Below, piece by piece: positions 42,230 through 51,139 of a stretch of DNA of 64,000 nucleotides (position 1 is the stretch's first letter; every line of letters begins with the position of its first letter). The DNA is from SFWF01 sp045537915 (GTDB lineage: Bacteria; Bacillota; Clostridia; Oscillospirales; Acutalibacteraceae), in NCBI GenBank assembly GCA_045537915.1, contig JAZSQK010000010.1, forward strand, positions 1 to 64,000, given 5' to 3'. Made by a program: the position numbers and the translations under genes. Under the pieces are notes generated by a model. It was not told where the DNA came from. It ran no database searches and worked only from the letters and a program-made list of their open reading frames with translations.

Positions 42230-43417
42230 ATGAAAACCACCGTTGCGTTTATCTTTGGTTGCCGCTCGGTCGAGCACGAGGTGTCGATCATTTCTGCCGT
42301 TCAGGCTATGAGGGCTGCCGATAAGGAAAAGTATGACATCATTCCTATTTACGTTTCTAAAAACGGGGAAATGTATACGTCATCTGAAATGTTTGAAATA
42401 GAGCCCTTCAGAGATATGAAGGCTCTTATCGCATCCGCTTCTCCCGTTACCCTTATAAAACAGGGTAATGATGTTGTAATGCATTATCTCGACTCAAAGC
42501 TCTTCTCAAAGAAAAAGGACATTATTATAAATGTAGCATTTCCTGTTGTTCACGGAACCAACTGTGAGGACGGCACACTTCAGGGCTACCTTGAATTTTT
42601 AGGACTTCCCTATGTCGGCTGTGATGTTCTCTCTTCTGCTGTTGGAATGGATAAGGCGGTATTCAAGTCGGTTCTAAAAGATGCGGGGCTTCCCGTTCTC
42701 CCCTGTATTACCTTTAAGGCCAGAGAATATTCAGAGGATAAAGAGGCGATAATTGAAAAGTGTGAAAAGGAATTCGGCTATCCCGTTATCGTAAAGCCTG
42801 TCAATCTTGGCTCCTCTGTAGGAATTTCAAAAGCCGTCGATAAAAATGCCCTCTTAGATGCTATTGACCTTGCAGTTTCCTTTGCTGATACGGTACTGGT
42901 TGAACACGCCGTATCTGCTATCCGTGAAATTAACTGCTCGGTTTTAGGCGATACTGACTCCTGCGAAGCCAGTGTCTGCGAAGAGCCCTTTATGAACGAT
43001 GAAATTCTCTCCTATGAGGATAAGTATACCTCTAATTCAAAGGGCGGTTCAAAGGGTATGGCATCTCTGCAAAGAAAGATACCCGCAGATATAAGTGAGG
43101 AAAAGAGCAACGAGATAAGAGAACTTGCAAAAAAGATATTTAAGGCTATGGGCGGTTCGGGTGTCTGCCGTATCGACTTTATAATTGATACCGAGACCGA
43201 CGCCGTATATGCAAACGAGGCAAACACCATACCCGGTTCGCTTTCCTTCTATCTATGGGAGGCTACCGGTATGAAATACAGTGAACTTATTGACCGCCTT
43301 ATCTCACTTGCCTTCAGGCGAAACCGCAACCGTGAGAATCTGACCTTTACCATAGATACAAACATTCTTTCGGGCGTTTCTTTCGGTGCCAAGGGTTCGA
43401 AGGGAAGTAAACTGTAA
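42230..43417 (+). CDS. ddl: D-alanine--D-alanine ligase
   Basis: ATP-grasp ligase of 395 residues making D-Ala-D-Ala for MurF. It shows the N-terminal GCRSVEHEVSIISA (Glu binding the first D-Ala), VVHGTNCEDGTLQGYLEFLG, the ATP-binding VIVKPVNLGSSVGISKA, YEDKY in the omega loop and the C-terminal GGSGVCRIDFI and EANTIPGSLSFYLWEATG. The omega loop is longer than usual (YTSNSKGGSKGM), and GSLSFYLW replaces the common GMT-type sequence. The start follows GAAGGAG and lies 13 bases after murF. D-Ala is the likely second substrate; a D-Ser or D-Lac variant is less supported. Confidence 0.9.
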   Translation: MKTTVAFIFGCRSVEHEVSIISAVQAMRAADKEKYDIIPIYVSKNGEMYTSSEMFEIEPFRDMKALIASASPVTLIKQGNDVVMHYLDSKLFSKKKDIIINVAFPVVHGTNCEDGTLQGYLEFLGLPYVGCDVLSSAVGMDKAVFKSVLKDAGLPVLPCITFKAREYSEDKEAIIEKCEKEFGYPVIVKPVNLGSSVGISKAVDKNALLDAIDLAVSFADTVLVEHAVSAIREINCSVLGDTDSCEASVCEEPFMNDEILSYEDKYTSNSKGGSKGMASLQRKIPADISEEKSNEIRELAKKIFKAMGGSGVCRIDFIIDTETDAVYANEANTIPGSLSFYLWEATGMKYSELIDRLISLAFRRNRNRENLTFTIDTNILSGVSFGAKGSKGSKL

Positions 43418-44583
43418 TGACCGCCCTGCTTTTAAAGCTTTTTATAAAAAAGGACGAAAACCACCCCGACTACAGAGCCCGGTGCGGTAACCTTACGGGT
43501 ATAGTTGGTATTTTTTGCAACCTCTTTCTCTTTGTAATAAAGCTTACGGTTGGAGTTTTATCCTCCTCTATTTCAATAACAGCCGACGCCCTTAACAATC
43601 TTTCGGATATGGGCTCATCGGTCGTAACTATGCTCGGTTTCCGCCTGGCCTCCAAGCCTGCTGATCCCGACCACCCCTACGGTCACGGAAGATTCGAATA
43701 TGTTTCGGCATTTATCGTTTCGGGGCTTATAATTCTTGTTGGATTTGAGCTTCTGAAAAGCTCGGTGGACAAAATACTCCATCCGCAGCAGCTTGAATTT
43801 ACCCTCTGGTCTGTAATTATTCTTGTCTGCTCGGTTGTCGTAAAGCTCTGGATGTTCCTCTTTAACCGCAAGATAGGAAGAAAAATTGATTCAGACGCAG
43901 TTCTCGCAACGGCGGCCGACTCGAGAAACGACGCTCTTACTACAACCGCCATTCTCGCCTCTGTAGTAATTATGATGCTGACAGAAATAAACCTAGACGC
44001 TTATATCGGACTTCTAATTTCTCTGTTTATTCTCTGGTCGGGCTTCAAGACAGCAAAGGACACCCTTGATCCGCTTCTGGGTGAGGCGCTTGACTCAGAA
44101 ACCGCAAAGGAATTGGAACGGGAGATAATGTCATTTGACGGTTTTCTGGGGGTTCACGACCTTATTGCTCACAATTACGGTCCGGGCAGAAGCTTTGCCT
44201 CTGTTCATGTAGAGGTCCCAAGCAACACCGATATAGTAAAGTGCCACGAGCAGATAGACCTCTGCGAAAAGCTTGTCTTTGAGCGCACAGGCGTTCATCT
44301 TACAATTCATATGGACCCTGTTGAGACCGATAATGAAAAACTAAATCTTGCAAAATCGGTAATCGCCGAAAGGATAAAGGAAATACATAGCTCTCTGACT
44401 ATACACGATTTTCGTATGACACCAAAAAGCGATGAGCGCACAAATCTCATTTTTGATGTTGTCATCCCCGCCGATTTGAACATAAAAAACTCCGAGCTCA
44501 AGACAAAAATTGAAGCTATAGCAAAACAGATAGACCCCACCTATTGCTGTGTTATTGAGTTTGATATTGATTTTGTAAAATAA
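43417..44583 (+). CDS. Cation diffusion facilitator (CDF) family metal transporter
   Basis: A 388-residue efflux transporter for divalent metals (Zn, Fe or Mn). Six membrane helices contain the two metal sites: ADALNNLSDMGSS in helix II and AADSRNDALTT in helix V, with HPYGHGRFEY between them. A cytoplasmic C-terminal metal-binding domain follows (about 215-300) with an additional C-terminal extension of about 80 residues. The ATG overlaps the ddl stop (TAATG). A hairpin terminator follows. Confidence 0.92.
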   Translation: MTALLLKLFIKKDENHPDYRARCGNLTGIVGIFCNLFLFVIKLTVGVLSSSISITADALNNLSDMGSSVVTMLGFRLASKPADPDHPYGHGRFEYVSAFIVSGLIILVGFELLKSSVDKILHPQQLEFTLWSVIILVCSVVVKLWMFLFNRKIGRKIDSDAVLATAADSRNDALTTTAILASVVIMMLTEINLDAYIGLLISLFILWSGFKTAKDTLDPLLGEALDSETAKELEREIMSFDGFLGVHDLIAHNYGPGRSFASVHVEVPSNTDIVKCHEQIDLCEKLVFERTGVHLTIHMDPVETDNEKLNLAKSVIAERIKEIHSSLTIHDFRMTPKSDERTNLIFDVVIPADLNIKNSELKTKIEAIAKQIDPTYCCVIEFDIDFVK

Positions 44584-44646
44584 AGAAAGCCAAAAGCAAA
44601 AATTTGACTATCATAAATGTCGGTAGTTTCGATTTGGATAAAATTT

Positions 44647-44672
44647 AAGCCGTGTGAATAATCACACGGCTT
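44647..44672. terminator. Terminator of the hydrolase-murF-ddl-CDF operon
   Basis: AAGCCGTGTGA and TCACACGGCTT pair around ATAA, followed by TTTTTG; it is also placed to end the convergent Nif3-like transcript. Confidence 0.88.
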
Positions 44673-44676
44673 TTTG

Positions 44677-45426
44677 TTATGCGTATTTTATTGGAGAAAA
44701 GTGAAAGGCTACGACCTTTATTTCGGGGAAGGCTTTTCTCATTTCCTCGCATAGCGGTTCTATTACAACATCCTCGGTATTGAAGTGTCCCGCATCGATA
44801 AGGGTTATCCCCGCCTCATGCGCCTCCATAAAGACATTATGCTTTACATCTGCGGTAACGAAGGCATCTGCTCCAGTTTTTAAAACATCGCCGAGCATAC
44901 TGCCGCCCGAACCCGAACAGACAGCCACCCTTTTTATAAATGAGGACTCTCCGACATATTTCGTCACTACAGACAGTTTTTCGCCGACAAATTTCGCAAA
45001 CTCATCGCTTGTCATTGCCTCGCAAAGCTCACCTGTTCTGTAGGCAAAGCCCTCCGAATCCAAAACCTTTTCGACACTCTTTAGCCCTAACACATTGCAA
45101 AGGATATCATTTACTCCGCCGTCGGCCTGATCTAGATTTGTGTGCGCAGATATTACCGAAATTCCGTTTCTTATAAGTCTGTAAACGAGGGATTGCTCGG
45201 TAACCGATTTAAGTGGGTCGAAAATTACAGGATGGTGGGTAACGATGAGGTTTGCGCCTAGTCTTACCGCTTCGGTTACAGCCTCATCGGTTAAGTCCAG
45301 GCAGACAAGTATTCCCTCAATCCTTTGCCTCCCATCGCCGACAAGAAGACCTACGTTATCATATTCGAGGGCAGATGAAAAATCATACTTTTCATCTAAA
45401 AAATCATAAACATCGTAAACTATCAT
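44677..45426 (-). CDS. Nif3/YqfO-like dinuclear metal protein
   Basis: The 249-residue protein matches the Nif3-like dinuclear metal centre family (toroidal hexamer). Metal ligands are in VTHHPVIF and SAHTNLDQADGGVND, and in DAGHFNTEDV near the C-terminus. It is the short form without the PII-like insertion of YqfO. It overlaps the end of glnS by four bases (ATGA). The family is near-universal and often proposed as a GTP cyclohydrolase 1 type 2-like or metallo-hydrolase protein, but its function is not settled. Confidence 0.9.
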   Translation of the reverse strand: MIVYDVYDFLDEKYDFSSALEYDNVGLLVGDGRQRIEGILVCLDLTDEAVTEAVRLGANLIVTHHPVIFDPLKSVTEQSLVYRLIRNGISVISAHTNLDQADGGVNDILCNVLGLKSVEKVLDSEGFAYRTGELCEAMTSDEFAKFVGEKLSVVTKYVGESSFIKRVAVCSGSGGSMLGDVLKTGADAFVTADVKHNVFMEAHEAGITLIDAGHFNTEDVVIEPLCEEMRKAFPEIKVVAFHFSPIKYA

Positions 45427-47114
45427 TTCTTAAACGAATCCTTTAGTGCTACCGTACGGTTGAAAATAAGATTGTCTGCTGTTGAATCCTTATCAAGACA
45501 GAAATAGCCCTGACGCATAAACTGGAAGCCGTCACCAACCTTGGCGTTAGCGAGGGAAGCCTCTAACTTACAGCCCGAAAGAACGGTTAAGGACTCGGGA
45601 TTCAGGTTATCAGCAAAAGAGGAAACTCCCTCCTCGTCAGACGGGTTTTCTACATTGAAAAGCCTATCATAAAGACGGACGGTAGCGTCTACAGCATGGT
45701 CGGCAGATACCCAGTGGAGCGTTCCCTTGACCTTTCTTCCGTCAGGGCTTTCTCCGCCGTAGGATTCGGGGTCATAGGTTACGTGAACACAGGTAATGTT
45801 ACCATTCTCATCCTCTTCGTGAGAGGCGTATTTTACAAAATAGGCGCCCTTGAGTCTAACTTCCTTTGTTGGACAAAGTCTGAAATACTTTCCGGGAGGA
45901 TCGAGCATAAAGTCGTCCTGTTCGATAAAAAGATTTTTCGAAAAGGTAACGGTTTTATTTCCAAGTTCCGGCTTATTGGGGTTAATCTCGACCGAAATTT
46001 CCTCGCACTTGCCGTCAGGATAGTTGTCAACGACCACTTTTAATGGACGAAGTACCGCCATAGCCCTGTCGGCATTAAGATTTAAATCATCACGTACACA
46101 GGACTCAAGAAGTGCATAATCAATAACGCTGTAAGCCTTGCTGACACCGATTTTTTCAACAAAACTGCGGATAGCGGCGCTCGGGTAGCCTCTTCTTCTC
46201 ATACCGCATATGGTAGCCATTCTCGGATCATCCCAACCCGAAACCAGACCGTCGTTAACGAGCTTTAAGCACTTTCTCTTCGACGTGAGAGTGTAGTTTA
46301 CATTCATTCTCGCAAACTCAATCTGACGGGAGGGCTCGGCAAGCTCTAACTTCTCTAAAAACCAGTTATAAAGGGGTCTGTGGTTTTCAAACTCCAGAGA
46401 GCAGAGCGAGTGGGTAACCCCCTCTTTAGTATCCGAGAGAGGATGAGCAAAGTCGTACATAGGATAAACGCACCATTTATCCCCTGTTCTGTGATGGGAA
46501 ACCTTCATAATTCTGTAGATTATGGGGTCACGCATATTGATGTTTGAGGATGCCATATCAATCTTTGCACGAAGTACCATAGCTCCGTTTTCAAACTCAC
46601 CTGCGGTCATTCTTGCAAAGAGGTCACGGGACTCCCCGATAGGTCTGTTTCTGTAGGGGCTCTCCTTACCCGCTTCGGTCAGGGTTCCCCTCATTTCTCT
46701 TATCTCATCGGGAGTAGACTCATCAACATAGGCAAGGCCCTTATCAATAAGCTTATAGGCGCACTCGTGGATAAAATCGAAATAGTCGGAAGCAAAGTAG
46801 ACGTTATCCCACTTAAAGCCGAGCCACTCGATATCCTCCTTAATGGCATCGACATACTCAACGTCCTCTTTTGTGGGGTTGGTGTCGTCAAGGCGGAGAT
46901 TACATTTGCCGTTATACTTTTCGGCAGTACCGAAATCTATGCAAATAGCCTTGGCGTGACCGATATGAAGATATCCGTTAGGCTCGGGCGGAAAACGGGT
47001 CTGAACCCTGTTGTAGACACCCTCGGCTAAATCCTTATCAATAAAATCGTAAATAAAATTGGAGGGGGCAAGAGCTTCCTCTGCGCCTTCTTCTCTTATA
47101 ATTTCTTCTGCCAT
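45423..47114 (-). CDS. glnS: Glutamine--tRNA ligase
   Basis: A class I aminoacyl-tRNA synthetase of 563 residues. The HIGH motif is PEPNGYLHIGHAKA, the glutamine pocket has RLDDTNP, the KMSKS-like motif is LTSKRKCLKLV, and a GlnRS-type beta-barrel anticodon domain occupies the C-terminal 220 residues. Many Firmicutes have no GlnRS and use GatCAB instead, so its presence next to gltX is notable, though known in several Clostridia. Two bases separate it from gltX upstream. No T-box was seen. Confidence 0.95.
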   Translation of the reverse strand: MAEEIIREEGAEEALAPSNFIYDFIDKDLAEGVYNRVQTRFPPEPNGYLHIGHAKAICIDFGTAEKYNGKCNLRLDDTNPTKEDVEYVDAIKEDIEWLGFKWDNVYFASDYFDFIHECAYKLIDKGLAYVDESTPDEIREMRGTLTEAGKESPYRNRPIGESRDLFARMTAGEFENGAMVLRAKIDMASSNINMRDPIIYRIMKVSHHRTGDKWCVYPMYDFAHPLSDTKEGVTHSLCSLEFENHRPLYNWFLEKLELAEPSRQIEFARMNVNYTLTSKRKCLKLVNDGLVSGWDDPRMATICGMRRRGYPSAAIRSFVEKIGVSKAYSVIDYALLESCVRDDLNLNADRAMAVLRPLKVVVDNYPDGKCEEISVEINPNKPELGNKTVTFSKNLFIEQDDFMLDPPGKYFRLCPTKEVRLKGAYFVKYASHEEDENGNITCVHVTYDPESYGGESPDGRKVKGTLHWVSADHAVDATVRLYDRLFNVENPSDEEGVSSFADNLNPESLTVLSGCKLEASLANAKVGDGFQFMRQGYFCLDKDSTADNLIFNRTVALKDSFKK

Positions 47115-47116
47115 AA

Positions 47117-48769
47117 TTAAAGCTCCTTTATTGCAGAATCTATTCTCTTAATACACTCGTCATAGCCCAACACCTGCATTATACTGCAAAGGTCGGGGGT
47201 ATTTCTTCTGCCTGTAACAGCAAGGCGGAGAACGGTGGATAAATCTCCTGCGCTGCCCTTATAGGCCTCCTTGTTTGCCTTATATTCCTTAGTATCGGCG
47301 GCAAAGCCAAGCGGTACACAAAGCTCTTTTATTCTGCCGAACCATTCTTCCTTAGTATCCTCGGCTTTGTATACCTTTTTATACTCCATAAGAAAGGCTT
47401 TTGCATCGGCAGCGGCTATATTTTCGGGCAACTCGAAGCCCTGCTCATAATATTCGGGATAAAAGTATGCGCAATATGCCTTCGCCTCGTTCCACTTTGC
47501 TATGTCCTTACGGGGCTTGGGTACATCACGGTCGATTGCGAATACCTTTTTGGTGTATTCGATATCCCTTGTTAAAACACCGTAAAACTCGCCATCAAAC
47601 TCTTTCGCCCAATCGCAAAGCTTCTCTACAACCGTTTGGCTGTTCATTTTTGAAACTATATTCTTTGAAACATCATTTAACTTATCGTTATCGAAAAGGG
47701 CTCCCGAAACCGACATTTTTTTAATATTGAACTTAAATTTCTTGTAAGATTCATCGGGGTTGGCTCGGCGCCAATCCTCAAACTCACTTGAGGCTACCGT
47801 CATAAGATATTCAATAACGCTTAAAGCATCGTAGCCCTCCTCGGCAAAATAATGAACTGCCGCCTCGGGATCCTTACGCTTTGATATCTTTCTCTTAGCT
47901 CCGTTATCAAGCTTCATAATGGGGGCAACGTGACAGAACTTGGGCACCTTGAAGCCAAGCAGCTTGAAAAGCTGAATGTGCTTGGGAACACTAGAAATCC
48001 ACTCATCTCCCCTTATAACGTGGGTGGTTCTCATAAGGTGGTCATCTACTGCGTGGGCAAAATGATAGGTGGGAATTCCGTCGGATTTTAAAAGGACAAA
48101 ATCTTCATCATTTTCGGGCATTTCGACCTTACCCTTAATTCCGTCCTCAAAGAAAATTCTGTTTTCCTCTTTTCCGGGGGATTTCAGCCTGATTACATAG
48201 GGCTTTCCCTCATCAATCAGGGCCTTTGCCTCATCGACCGTAATATTTCTATGAACGGCATACTCTGTGTGATAGCCTGTCCTTACCTTGTTCTTCTCCT
48301 GCTCAGCTCTGACCGCTTCAAGCTCCTCCGCAGTGCAAAAACAGGGATAAGCCAGTCCCTCTTTAATAAGCTTTTTCACATAGCACTGATATATCTCGGC
48401 ACGCTTGCTCTGCTTATAAGGGCCGTAGTTTCCCCTCTCTTCACTCGGAGTAACAAATCCCTCGTCGATATTTATCCCGAAACGGATAAGTCCGTTTATA
48501 ATATCATCGATACCGCCCTCAATCTCACGCTTTTTATCGGTATCCTCTATCCTTGTGAAGAAAATACCGCCTGTTGAGTCGGCAGTTATTCGGTTAACAA
48601 GGGCCATAAAAAGTGTACCAAGGTGGAGATAACCCGTAGGACTGGGGGCAATTCTGACCACCCTCGCACCCTCGTTAAGCTCCCTTACGGGATATAGGGC
48701 CTCATAGTATTCAGGTTCTTTTGTAATATTGGGAAGCAGAAGCTCCGCCATTCTTATTTGCTCGTTCAT
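47117..48769 (-). CDS. gltX: Glutamate--tRNA ligase
   Basis: A class I synthetase of 550 residues that charges tRNA-Glu. The HIGH motif is APSPTGYLHLGTLFM and the KMSKS motif KRKISKRKDPEAAV. FVLLKSDGIPTYHFAHAVDDHLM is characteristic of GluRS. The C-terminal anticodon domain is larger than in typical 480-residue GluRS. First gene of a gltX-glnS-nif3-like operon. A terminator separates it from nrdR upstream. Confidence 0.93.
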   Translation of the reverse strand: MNEQIRMAELLLPNITKEPEYYEALYPVRELNEGARVVRIAPSPTGYLHLGTLFMALVNRITADSTGGIFFTRIEDTDKKREIEGGIDDIINGLIRFGINIDEGFVTPSEERGNYGPYKQSKRAEIYQCYVKKLIKEGLAYPCFCTAEELEAVRAEQEKNKVRTGYHTEYAVHRNITVDEAKALIDEGKPYVIRLKSPGKEENRIFFEDGIKGKVEMPENDEDFVLLKSDGIPTYHFAHAVDDHLMRTTHVIRGDEWISSVPKHIQLFKLLGFKVPKFCHVAPIMKLDNGAKRKISKRKDPEAAVHYFAEEGYDALSVIEYLMTVASSEFEDWRRANPDESYKKFKFNIKKMSVSGALFDNDKLNDVSKNIVSKMNSQTVVEKLCDWAKEFDGEFYGVLTRDIEYTKKVFAIDRDVPKPRKDIAKWNEAKAYCAYFYPEYYEQGFELPENIAAADAKAFLMEYKKVYKAEDTKEEWFGRIKELCVPLGFAADTKEYKANKEAYKGSAGDLSTVLRLAVTGRRNTPDLCSIMQVLGYDECIKRIDSAIKEL

Positions 48770-48793
48770 AACTACTCCTCTTACTCGGGTAAA

Positions 48794-48820
48794 AGAGCCG
48801 TCTTGATTAAAGACAGCTCT
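48794..48820. terminator. Terminator of nrdR
   Basis: AGAGC-GTCTT and AAGAC-GCTCT pair with one C-A mismatch around GATTA, with a T run on the minus strand. Confidence 0.7.
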
Positions 48821-48825
48821 CTGAA

Positions 48826-49278
48826 TTACTTTTGCAACAGCTTGTTAAGCTCTTCCATAAAGGTGTTTATATCCCTGAACTGACGGTACACGCTTGCAAA
48901 ACGAACATAGGCTACCTCGTCTATCTCGGAAAGTTTTTTCATAACAAGTTCGCCAATCTTCTCACTTGAAACCTCTCGGTCAAGGGAATTCTGAATCTCG
49001 CTCTCAATGTCATCAATAGCCCTTTCAAGTGTTTCGAGAGAAACAGGCCTTTTCTCACAGGCACGAACCATACCGTTTAAGAGCTTCTCTCTTGAGAACG
49101 CCTGTCTGGTCTTGTCCTTTTTGATAACAATAATCGGAAGGCTCTCTATTATCTCGTAGGTAGTAAACCTCTTCTGACAGGATAAACACTCTCTTCTTCG
49201 ACGGATGCGTTCGCCCTCATCTGTGGGACGGGAATCAATTACCTTGCTTTCTTCAAATGCGCAAAACGGACACTTCAT
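48826..49278 (-). CDS. nrdR: Transcriptional repressor NrdR
   Basis: The 150-residue regulator of ribonucleotide reductase genes. An N-terminal zinc ribbon (CPFC...CLSCQKRFTTYE) is followed by the ATP-cone domain (VIKKDKTRQAFSREKLLNGMVRACEKRPV) that senses ATP/dATP. The ATG at 49278 (MKCPFCAFEES) fits the family and has GGGGTG upstream. Confidence 0.95.
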   Translation of the reverse strand: MKCPFCAFEESKVIDSRPTDEGERIRRRRECLSCQKRFTTYEIIESLPIIVIKKDKTRQAFSREKLLNGMVRACEKRPVSLETLERAIDDIESEIQNSLDREVSSEKIGELVMKKLSEIDEVAYVRFASVYRQFRDINTFMEELNKLLQK

Positions 49279-49355
49279 AAACAAAGCCACCCCTATAAAA
49301 GTATATTATTAAAAATATATTAACATATTTTTCCCCTAAAAACAAGATTTTTGTA

Positions 49356-49384
49356 TTGATAAAAGGAATAAATACTGCTAAAAT
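49356..49384 (+). promoter_or_regulatory. Promoter of the cyclophilin gene
   Basis: TTGATA (49356-49361), a 17-base spacer and TAAAAT (49379-49384). Confidence 0.65.
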
Positions 49385-49415
49385 AGGCTTATAAATCAAC
49401 TTTGAGGTGAATATA

Positions 49416-50015
49416 ATGACTTTTCAGACCAAAAAACCCCTGCAGGGCGACACCGTTGCCGTTATGCACACCAATATGGGCGACATTAAAATAAAGCTTT
49501 TTGTAGACGAGGTCCCCAGAACAACAAAAAACTTCATTGAACTTGCAAAAAAGGATTATTATAACGGAATAATCTTCCACAGGGTTATAAAAGACTTTAT
49601 GATTCAGGGCGGCGACCCCACCGGAACCGGAATGGGCGGAGAGAGCATCTACGGAGAGAAATTTGAGGATGAATTCGATGCAAGACTCCATAATATAAGA
49701 GGCGCTCTTTCTATGGCAAACGCAGGGCCCAACACAAACGGTTCACAGTTCTTCATCGTTCAGTCGGGCGGAGAAATCCCCGAGCATCTTCTTTCCCAGA
49801 TGGAAGATTTGAAGGACAGAGGCTTCCCTGAAGATACCATCGAGGACTATAAGGCTCTCGGAGGCACCCCCTGGCTCGACTTCAAGCATAGCGTTTTCGG
49901 TCAGGTTTATGAGGGAATGGATACGGTGGACAATATCGCAAATGTCCGCACAGGCCCAATGGACAAGCCCTTACACGATGTAGTGATAGAAGGTATTGAA
50001 ATAATAGAGTTATAA
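49416..50015 (+). CDS. Cyclophilin-type peptidyl-prolyl cis-trans isomerase
   Basis: Cytoplasmic prolyl isomerase of 199 residues. Cyclophilin landmarks are FHRVIKDFMIQGGDPTGTGMGG (split by no insertion), RGALSMANAGPNTNGSQFFIV and the C-terminal HSVFGQVYEGMDTVDNI. An insert of about 30 residues between QFFIV and HSVFG is longer than in minimal forms. The ATG at 49416 has GAGGTG upstream; the in-frame GTG at 49407 is part of that site. Monocistronic, with its own promoter and terminator. Confidence 0.93.
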   Translation: MTFQTKKPLQGDTVAVMHTNMGDIKIKLFVDEVPRTTKNFIELAKKDYYNGIIFHRVIKDFMIQGGDPTGTGMGGESIYGEKFEDEFDARLHNIRGALSMANAGPNTNGSQFFIVQSGGEIPEHLLSQMEDLKDRGFPEDTIEDYKALGGTPWLDFKHSVFGQVYEGMDTVDNIANVRTGPMDKPLHDVVIEGIEIIEL

Positions 50016-50022
50016 TAATGAC

Positions 50023-50050
50023 AAAAGCGTAGCAGTTCTGCTACGCTTTT
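50023..50050. terminator. Bidirectional terminator between the cyclophilin and phosphodiesterase genes
   Basis: AAAAGCGTAGCAG and CTGCTACGCTTTT pair with a two-base TT centre. Confidence 0.88.
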
Positions 50051-50525
50051 ATTTTACCCTTACAATGCTCGGCATAATTCCCTTCTCGGTTATATCAACA
50101 AGGGCAAAGCTTGTGTACCCGAGGGTTCCCGAACCAATGGACCCCGGATTCACAAAATATATCCCGTCTGCATATTCTGTTTTAGCGGTATGTGTGTGTC
50201 CGTAGAGCACAAGGTCTGCTCCCCTCGCACTTGCGGCTGCGTAAAGCTTTTCCATCGACTGCTTAACATAGTAGGAATGACCGTGGGTAAAGAATATTTT
50301 TTTACCGTAAAGGGTTATCATATCCTCGCTTTTGAAAAGTGTATGACCGTCACAGTTACCCTGGGCTATATGAAAGGTTCGGTCGGAATATATATACTGA
50401 CAGTCCTCTATATCCGAAACGCAGTCCCCCAAAAAGAAAATATGCTTTACCTCGGGGTAGGCCTCTATTACCTTTTCAATCTCGCCCACCCTCCCGTGAG
50501 AATCCGATATTACAAGTATGTACAC
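50049..50525 (-). CDS. YfcE/MJ0936-family metallophosphodiesterase
   Basis: A 158-residue calcineurin-like phosphoesterase. Metal motifs are SDSHGR near the N-terminus, LGDC, GNCDG, THGH and YGHTHTAK. YfcE and MJ0936 cleave phosphodiesters in vitro, but the cellular substrate is unknown. I chose the GTG at 50525, because GGGAGG lies seven bases before it; the ATG two codons upstream is one base from that site. Confidence 0.9.
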   Translation of the reverse strand: MYILVISDSHGRVGEIEKVIEAYPEVKHIFFLGDCVSDIEDCQYIYSDRTFHIAQGNCDGHTLFKSEDMITLYGKKIFFTHGHSYYVKQSMEKLYAAASARGADLVLYGHTHTAKTEYADGIYFVNPGSIGSGTLGYTSFALVDITEKGIMPSIVRVK

Positions 50526-50586
50526 ACTCATACCTCCCTGCCTTCAATCATATTATTTAGTATACCTTTAAAACGTGGTGATTTCA

Positions 50587-50769
50587 ATGAATAATAACGA
50601 TTTCTCGAAAATACTAAACGGCGTTGATCCCGTAAACCTTATGTCCAAGCTAGATGATAAGGACAAAATGCTCTTTGATTCTCTGATGAAGGATAAAGCC
50701 GCAAGGGAAAAGTTTCTCTCCTCCGACGAAGCGCAAAAAATAATCAAAGAAATTCTTGGAGGCCAGTGA
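50587..50769 (+). CDS. Small conserved-looking protein of unknown function (first of three)
   Basis: A 60-residue acidic, helical protein with no recognised domain. It contains DPVNLMSKLDDKDKMLFDSLMKD-like helices and ends KIIKEILGGQ. The ATG at 50587 has GGTGAT upstream. The next gene starts one base after its stop, so the three small genes 50587-51499 form one operon. Confidence 0.6.
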   Translation: MNNNDFSKILNGVDPVNLMSKLDDKDKMLFDSLMKDKAAREKFLSSDEAQKIIKEILGGQ

Positions 50770-50770
50770 T

Positions 50771-51124
50771 ATGTCCGACCTTACAGAGCAACTCTCCTCT
50801 ATTCTCTCCGACCCTGCGGGAATGGAGCGGATAAAGGCGATGGCGCAGAGTCTTCTCTCCTCAAACAGCGGTCAGTCTGACCAAGCGGGGGAGCCAGATA
50901 CTGTCCCCTCGCCCCAAACACCGCCGCAGCCAGACCTTTCGGGTATTGCTAATATGGCAAAAATGCTCGGCTCCCGTAAGGACGATAGCAGAGTAAATCT
51001 TCTTTTGGCACTCCGCCCCCATCTTTCACAGGAAAAACAGCTACGTGTAGATAAGGCGGTAAAAATGCTGCGGCTTCTTGACCTTGCGCCTCTGCTCAGT
51101 CAGGCGGGAATTTTTGAATTGTAG
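50771..51124 (+). CDS. Small protein of unknown function (second of three)
   Basis: A 117-residue protein: an N-terminal helical part (SDPAGMERIKAMAQSLLSS), a Pro/Gln-rich linker (about 40-62) and a C-terminal helical part (SRKDDSRVNLLLALRPHLS...RLLDLAPLLSQAG). No known domain is recognised. The pattern of a flexible linker between two short helical blocks is shared with the third gene. GGAGG lies eight bases before the ATG. Confidence 0.65.
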   Translation: MSDLTEQLSSILSDPAGMERIKAMAQSLLSSNSGQSDQAGEPDTVPSPQTPPQPDLSGIANMAKMLGSRKDDSRVNLLLALRPHLSQEKQLRVDKAVKMLRLLDLAPLLSQAGIFEL

Positions 51125-51139
51125 GAGGTATATTGCCTT

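Noticed and set aside
48770..48825. T-box leader for gltX-glnS
   Set aside because: The interval is only 56 bases, holds the nrdR terminator and lacks T-box sequence.
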